DNA from: Paraburkholderia flava
GTDB taxonomy: Bacteria; Pseudomonadota; Gammaproteobacteria; Burkholderiales; Burkholderiaceae
DNA length: 64,000 nucleotides
Direction: 5' to 3'
Assembly: GCF_004359985.1 (NCBI RefSeq)
Contig: NZ_SMRO01000004.1
Coordinates: 310,001 to 374,000 of the forward strand
Under the pieces are notes generated by a model. The model was not told where the DNA came from. It did no database searches and was given only the letters and a program-made list of their open reading frames with translations. Below, one piece after another: positions 59,659 to 64,000 of the stretch (the first letter of the stretch is position 1; the number at the start of each line of letters is the position of its first letter). A program made the position numbers and the translations under genes.

Positions 59659-61652
59659 GACTGGCCCCCTTCATTCGCCTGCAGCGAACCTCGCTGCGCC
59701 AGCTTCCGCTCTGGCCACAACCACACGACGATCGACGCCGCGCACAGCAGCAGCATCGCGCCCGCGAACCACGGCACCCGCAACGCGAGCGCCGCGAACA
59801 CACCCGTCGCGCCGACACTGAGCCAGAACGGCGCGTACGAATCGGCGGGCATCTTGAGGATCACATCGGGTTCGCCGTCGAGCGCGGTGGTGCCGAGCGC
59901 TTCGCGGCCGTTGTCGAGCACGTAGCCGGTCGTGAGCTGCGAACGCATCTCGCCGTCGAGGCGCGTCTCCCACAGCGGATGACGGCTCGCGATGCGCGGT
60001 GTCACTGCGAAGTTGTACGGCGGTGGCGGCGACGGCACGGTCCATTCGAGCGTCGGTGCATCCCATGGGTTGTCGCCGGCCGGCGCGCCGCGTCGCAGGC
60101 TGATCAGCAGATCGACGAGAAACACCAGCACGCCGGCCGCGAACACGAATGCGCCGATCGACGTCACCATGTTCACCGTGTTCCAGCCCATGTCGGCCGG
60201 ATACGTGTAGATGCGTCGCGGCATGCCGAGCAGCCCCGCGATGTGCATCGGAAAAAACGCGACGTTGAAGCCGACGAACAGAATCCAGAAGCCGATCCGG
60301 CCGAGCCGTTCGCTCATCATCCGTCCGGTGAATTTCGGAAACCAGAAGTAGACGCCGCCGATCACCGGAAACACGTTGATGCCGAGCAGCACGTAGTGCA
60401 GATGCGCGACGACGAAGTAGGTGTCCGTCAGTTGCCAGTCGAACGGCACGGCCGCCGTCAGCACGCCGGACAATCCACCGACGACAAACAGCAGCACAAA
60501 GCCCGCGAAATACAGGAACGGCACGCGCCACACGGGACGGCCGGTCCAGATCGTTGCGATCCACGCGAACGTCGCGATCGCGCTCGGAATCGCGATCACC
60601 ATGCTCGCCGCGCCGAAGAACGACAGCGCGAGCGCGGGAATGCCGGTCGCGAACATGTGATGGATCCACACGCCGAAGCCGACCACCATCGTCGCGACCG
60701 TCGACATCGCGACCGGCACATAGCCGACGAGCGGTCTCCGGCAGAACACCGGCAACGCATCGGACACGATACCCATCGCCGGCAGCACGACCGCGTAGAC
60801 CCACGGATGCGCGAAAATCCAGAACAGGTGCTGCCAGAGCAACGCGCGACCGCCGTTCATCACGTCGAAAAAATGCGTGCCGATCCGGCGATCGAGCCAC
60901 AGCAGAAAAAACGCGAGGCTCACCGACGGCACCGCGAGCAGATTCGCACCCGACGCGGTGAGCGTGCCCCACACGAGCACCGGCACCCGGTCGAGCGACA
61001 TGCCGGGCGCACGCATCCGCAGAAACGTGACGACGAAGTTCATCGCGCCGACCGTCGTCGAGATGCCGAGCAGCACCATGCCGAGCGCGTACACGTCGAT
61101 GTTCGGTCCGCTGTCGTATTCGAGTCCCGCGAGCGGCGCGTAGTTGAACCAGCCGGCGTTCGGCGCCTCGCCGAACGGAAAACTCGCGTACAGGAACAGC
61201 CCGGCGAACAGGAACACCCAGTACGACAGCGCGTTCAATCTGGGAAAGGCCATGTCGCGCGCGCCGAGCACGAGCGGCCACAGGTAGTTCGAAAAACCCG
61301 ACAGCACCGGTAACGCGTACAAAAAAATCATCGTGACGCCGTGCATCGTGAACAGCTGGTCGTACTGTTCCGGGGTCAGCACGGTCGCGTTCGGACGCGC
61401 GAGCTGCACGCGCATCAGCAGCGCCTCGACGCCGCCCGCGAGCAGAAAGATAAACGCGGTCACCAGATAGCGCAGGCCGATCGTCTTGTGATCGACGCTC
61501 GAGAACCAGCCGCGCCAGCCGGGCTGCGTTTCCCATAGATCGTGCAAACGTTTTTCCGCTGCACTGCCGCGTTCGATTCGACCGACGACCGCCACGCGTT
61601 CGTCGAGTGGAACGGCGTGCGATGCGCTGACGGAACGGACGTGGCTGTTCAT
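59655..61652 (-). CDS. cytochrome c oxidase subunit I, divergent in proton channels
   Basis: A 665-aa heme-copper oxidase subunit I. Heme and CuB ligands are intact: H104, H282 with Y286, H331/H332, H417, H419; D133 of the D-channel entrance is present. The usual glutamate after HP (HPEVY) is W284 (HPWVY) and the K-channel lysine (PTGIK) is A360 (PSAIA). An A2-type YS motif is not present either (FAHPWVY). About 120 extra C-terminal residues include two more helices (VGATGVFAALALRVPW and AGAMLLLCAASIVVWLW). It reduces O2 to water; proton pumping is doubtful. Confidence 0.93.
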   Translation of the reverse strand: MNSHVRSVSASHAVPLDERVAVVGRIERGSAAEKRLHDLWETQPGWRGWFSSVDHKTIGLRYLVTAFIFLLAGGVEALLMRVQLARPNATVLTPEQYDQLFTMHGVTMIFLYALPVLSGFSNYLWPLVLGARDMAFPRLNALSYWVFLFAGLFLYASFPFGEAPNAGWFNYAPLAGLEYDSGPNIDVYALGMVLLGISTTVGAMNFVVTFLRMRAPGMSLDRVPVLVWGTLTASGANLLAVPSVSLAFFLLWLDRRIGTHFFDVMNGGRALLWQHLFWIFAHPWVYAVVLPAMGIVSDALPVFCRRPLVGYVPVAMSTVATMVVGFGVWIHHMFATGIPALALSFFGAASMVIAIPSAIATFAWIATIWTGRPVWRVPFLYFAGFVLLFVVGGLSGVLTAAVPFDWQLTDTYFVVAHLHYVLLGINVFPVIGGVYFWFPKFTGRMMSERLGRIGFWILFVGFNVAFFPMHIAGLLGMPRRIYTYPADMGWNTVNMVTSIGAFVFAAGVLVFLVDLLISLRRGAPAGDNPWDAPTLEWTVPSPPPPYNFAVTPRIASRHPLWETRLDGEMRSQLTTGYVLDNGREALGTTALDGEPDVILKMPADSYAPFWLSVGATGVFAALALRVPWFAGAMLLLCAASIVVWLWPERKLAQRGSLQANEGGQS

Positions 61653-62740
61653 TGGAGCGTTCCCAGATAAGCGGACAGCGAGGCAGCTTCGGCGGCGCTG
61701 AGTGCGATGGACGGCATCAGCGAATCGGGTTTGATCCGCTGCGCGTGGCGGATCCAGTCGAGCTGGTTCTCCCGCGTATTGACGAGCGTGCCCGCAGCGA
61801 TCAGCCGGCGCGAATCGAGATGCGTCAGATCGGGGGCCTGCACGCCGGCTGCGTCGGTGCCGCGCACGGTGTGGCACCCTGCACAGCGTTCGATGAACAG
61901 GTGCTGGCCGGCGCGGATGTCGGCGGTGTTCGCCGCCGTCGAGACCGCAGCCGGTTTCGCCTGCGCCGCCAGCCACGCGTCGAAATCGCCGCGCGTCTGT
62001 GCGACGACTTCGAATGCCATGTGCGCGTGCTGCGCGCCGCAGAACTGCGAGCACTGGCCGCGATAGATGCCGGGCTGATCTGCTTCGATCCACTGCTTGT
62101 TGACGACGCCTGGAATCGCCTGCGTCTTGCCCGCGAGACGCGGCACCCAGAACGCGTGGATCACGTCCGCGCTTTTGAGTTGAATGTCGACGGGTTCGCC
62201 AACCGGAATGTGGATCTCGTTGGCCGTCGTGACGTGCGCCGCGTTGTCGTCATTGGCGTAGTCGATCTTCCACCACCAGTCGTACGCGGTGACGGTGATC
62301 GTCAATGTCGGACGGTGCGACGGCGACGCGACCGATTCGAGTGTCACGAGCACGTAGACGAGTATCGCGAACAGCGCGACCGACGAGACGCCCGTGCCGA
62401 TCCACACCCAGCGCAGGCCGCCGCCCTCGCCGTGCAGACTCGACGGCTCGGCATGCGGACGACGGCGCAGCAGCGCGCCCGCCAGCAATCCGCCGACGAT
62501 GATCGTGATCAGAACCGCGAGCGCGGCAAGCGCCCAGCCGAGATGCATCGTCGGCTCGGCGGCGGCACCGGCCGCGTGCAGGAAGTAATCGAGCGGCGCG
62601 GCGTGTGCGCTTGCATCGCACACGAGCAACGCAACCGCGAACGCGAGCGCACATGTGCAGGCACGCACGCGCCGCGACGCGTCCGCCGTCATCGGTTCAG
62701 CGCACCGCATGCCGGGTTGTCGCGTCTCCGCCATGTCCAT
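61649..62740 (-). CDS. cytochrome c oxidase subunit II with fused cytochrome c (caa3-type)
   Basis: A 363-aa subunit II: signal region (ALAFAVALLVCDASAHA), two membrane helices (67-92, 113-133), the CuA domain with H195, C230, C234, H238, M241 (GQCSQFCGAQHAHM), and a C-terminal cytochrome c domain with CAGCH at 286-290. It takes electrons from a cytochrome c and passes them through CuA to subunit I. The start at 62740 was chosen; an alternative ATG lies 6 bp downstream. Overlaps subunit I by 4 bp. Confidence 0.93.
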   Translation of the reverse strand: MDMAETRQPGMRCAEPMTADASRRVRACTCALAFAVALLVCDASAHAAPLDYFLHAAGAAAEPTMHLGWALAALAVLITIIVGGLLAGALLRRRPHAEPSSLHGEGGGLRWVWIGTGVSSVALFAILVYVLVTLESVASPSHRPTLTITVTAYDWWWKIDYANDDNAAHVTTANEIHIPVGEPVDIQLKSADVIHAFWVPRLAGKTQAIPGVVNKQWIEADQPGIYRGQCSQFCGAQHAHMAFEVVAQTRGDFDAWLAAQAKPAAVSTAANTADIRAGQHLFIERCAGCHTVRGTDAAGVQAPDLTHLDSRRLIAAGTLVNTRENQLDWIRHAQRIKPDSLMPSIALSAAEAASLSAYLGTLQ

Positions 62741-62777
62741 TGTTCCGTTCGTTCCTGCAGGCTCACCACGCGCGCGG

Positions 62778-64000
62778 TCAGCTCTTTCCGCCAGGCAGTA
62801 CCGACGCAATCACCTGACGCGCGGTATTCGCAATCACGCTGCGCTCCTGCGGGTCGCCTTCCATCAACGTGCGGGTGAAGGCCTTCGCCTGATCGAGCGT
62901 GACGTGCGGCGGCAGCGGCGGCACTTCGGGATCGGTCTTCACTTCGAGCACGACCGGACGATCGGAGGCGAGTGCGTCTTCCCATGCGGCGCCCAACTGT
63001 TCCGGATCGTCTACGTAGAGCCCGCGCAAACCGATCATCTCGGCGAAGCGGTGATACGGCACGTTCGGAATCTGCTGCGACGCGACGAACTTCGGGTCGC
63101 CCTCCATCACGCGCTGCTCCCACGTGACCTGATTCAGATCCTCGTTGTTCAGCACCATGCAGATCCAGCGCGGATCGGCCCATTGACGCCAGTACTTCGC
63201 GACCGTGATCAGCTCGGCCATGTTGTTCATCTGCATCGCGCCGTCGCCGACCATCGCAATCACCGGACGATCCGGATGCGCGAACTTCGCGGCGATCGCA
63301 TACGGCACGGCCGCGCCCATCGACGCGAGCCCGCCGGACAGCGAGGCCATCATGCCGCGACGAATCTTCAGATCGCGGGCATACCAGTTCGCGCACGAGC
63401 CCGAATCGCTGGTGAGGATCGCGCGGTCGGGCAGACGCGGCGACAGTTCGGTAAACGCGCGCTGCGGGTTCACGCCCTTCTCCGCTTTTTCGTGCGCGCG
63501 TTCGTCGAGCGTGCGCCACCAGCGATCCGTCCAGCGCTCGATGCGCGAACGCCATGCGTCGCTGGTCTTCTGTTGCAGCAGCGGCAGCAGCGCGCGCAAC
63601 GTCGTCGCCGCATCGCCGACCAGATTCACTTCCATCGGATAGCGCAGGCTCAGCATGTCCGCCTTCAGATCGATCTGCACACCGCGCGCGTCGCCCTCTT
63701 TCGGCAGAAACTCGGAATACGGAAAGCCCGAACCGATCATCAGCAGCGTGTCGCACGTGGTCATCATCTCGTAGCTCGGCTTCGTGCCGAGCAGGCCGAT
63801 CGAGCCCGTCACCCACGGTAGATCGTCGGGCAGCACCGCCTTGCCGAGCAGCGCCTTCGCGACGCCGGCACCGAGGCGGTCGGCGACCGCGATCACTTCG
63901 TCAGTCGCGTTGAGCGCGCCCGCACCGACGAGAATCGCGACGTGCCGTCCTTCGTTCAGCACAGCGGCCGCACGCTCCAGATCTTCCTGCACGGGCACGA
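62778..64000 (-). CDS. TPP-dependent pyruvate oxidase/acetolactate-synthase-like enzyme (partial, N-terminus cut)
   Basis: The C-terminal 407 residues of a TPP enzyme. The TPP motif is GDGAMQMNNMAELITVA (GDG-x(n)-NN), preceded by SDSGSCANWYARDLKIRRG and SGGLASMGAAVPYAIAAKFA; the FAD/ADP-like middle domain holds ILVGAGALNATDEVIAVADR. It resembles PoxB and related pyruvate decarboxylating oxidases. The start is beyond 64000. It ends 37 bp before the subunit II gene, so the two probably share a transcript. Confidence 0.88.
   Translation of the reverse strand, partial: VPVQEDLERAAAVLNEGRHVAILVGAGALNATDEVIAVADRLGAGVAKALLGKAVLPDDLPWVTGSIGLLGTKPSYEMMTTCDTLLMIGSGFPYSEFLPKEGDARGVQIDLKADMLSLRYPMEVNLVGDAATTLRALLPLLQQKTSDAWRSRIERWTDRWWRTLDERAHEKAEKGVNPQRAFTELSPRLPDRAILTSDSGSCANWYARDLKIRRGMMASLSGGLASMGAAVPYAIAAKFAHPDRPVIAMVGDGAMQMNNMAELITVAKYWRQWADPRWICMVLNNEDLNQVTWEQRVMEGDPKFVASQQIPNVPYHRFAEMIGLRGLYVDDPEQLGAAWEDALASDRPVVLEVKTDPEVPPLPPHVTLDQAKAFTRTLMEGDPQERSVIANTARQVIASVLPGGKS

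Overview
The window reads as a chromosome segment of a Betaproteobacterium of the Burkholderia/Paraburkholderia type. The evidence is the high GC, dense coding with 4-bp ATGA stop/start overlaps, long GC-rich antisense shadow frames, and recognisable families: urtABCDE with an adjacent urease cluster, Kdo hydroxylase beside waaA, GalB/LigK aromatic catabolism, and Burkholderia-type porins. Assignment rests on protein families and layout only; no rRNA, tRNA or CRISPR array was seen.

Layout. 1-8600: end of a probable MarR regulator, a NIPSNAP protein and an EamA transporter, then a minus-strand sugar or polyol operon (LacI regulator, ABC ATPase, permease, binding protein, TIM-barrel isomerase, Gfo/Idh oxidoreductase) led by a perfect palindromic operator. 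8800-15200: isoaspartyl methyltransferase-like protein, rhodanese, TolC-type outer membrane protein, a divergent HxlR/carboxymuconolactone-decarboxylase-like pair, an exported alpha/beta hydrolase and an omega-amino-acid:pyruvate transaminase. 15559-32237: urea uptake and urease. A sigma-54 promoter precedes urtABCDE, then ureD; the cluster is interrupted by an accessory islet (about 22.9-26.5 kb) with a HEPN-motif protein, a PD-(D/E)xK-like nuclease candidate and a membrane protein. It resumes with a second sigma-54 promoter carrying two phased NtrC-like sites, an orphan solute-binding protein and ureABCEFG. 32238-41755: cell-surface polysaccharide genes (waaA, kdoO, waaC, phosphomannomutase; then flippase, two glycosyltransferases, galE).

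41962-51189: aromatic ring-cleavage block. It holds a GalB-type hydratase, a LigK-type aldolase, a 6PGDH-like oxidoreductase, a LysR regulator with two HTH domains, a GntR regulator, a two-subunit LigAB-type extradiol dioxygenase, an aromatic-acid MFS transporter, a small membrane protein and a porin. Because the dioxygenase, hydratase and aldolase are present but no LigC dehydrogenase or LigI lactonase is seen, a gallate-like substrate giving oxalomesaconate directly is a reasonable hypothesis.

51200-54330: a cysteine-free, Gly/Ala/Gln-rich protein that resembles a type III-secreted harpin or translocator. Its promoter region has a full PIP (hrpII) box with a correctly placed -10. It is divergent from flavohemoglobin hmp. 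54386-64000: a 39-aa protein gene and a minus-strand respiratory operon: TPP-dependent pyruvate-oxidase-like enzyme (cut by the window edge), cytochrome oxidase subunits II, I and III, a small membrane protein, a triheme cytochrome c and a YdeP-type molybdoenzyme. Subunit I keeps all metal ligands but lacks the usual D-channel glutamate and K-channel lysine.

Most notable: the PIP-box-controlled harpin-like gene, the channel-residue-less oxidase, the defence-like islet inside the urease locus, and the paired NtrC/sigma-54 architecture driving urease.
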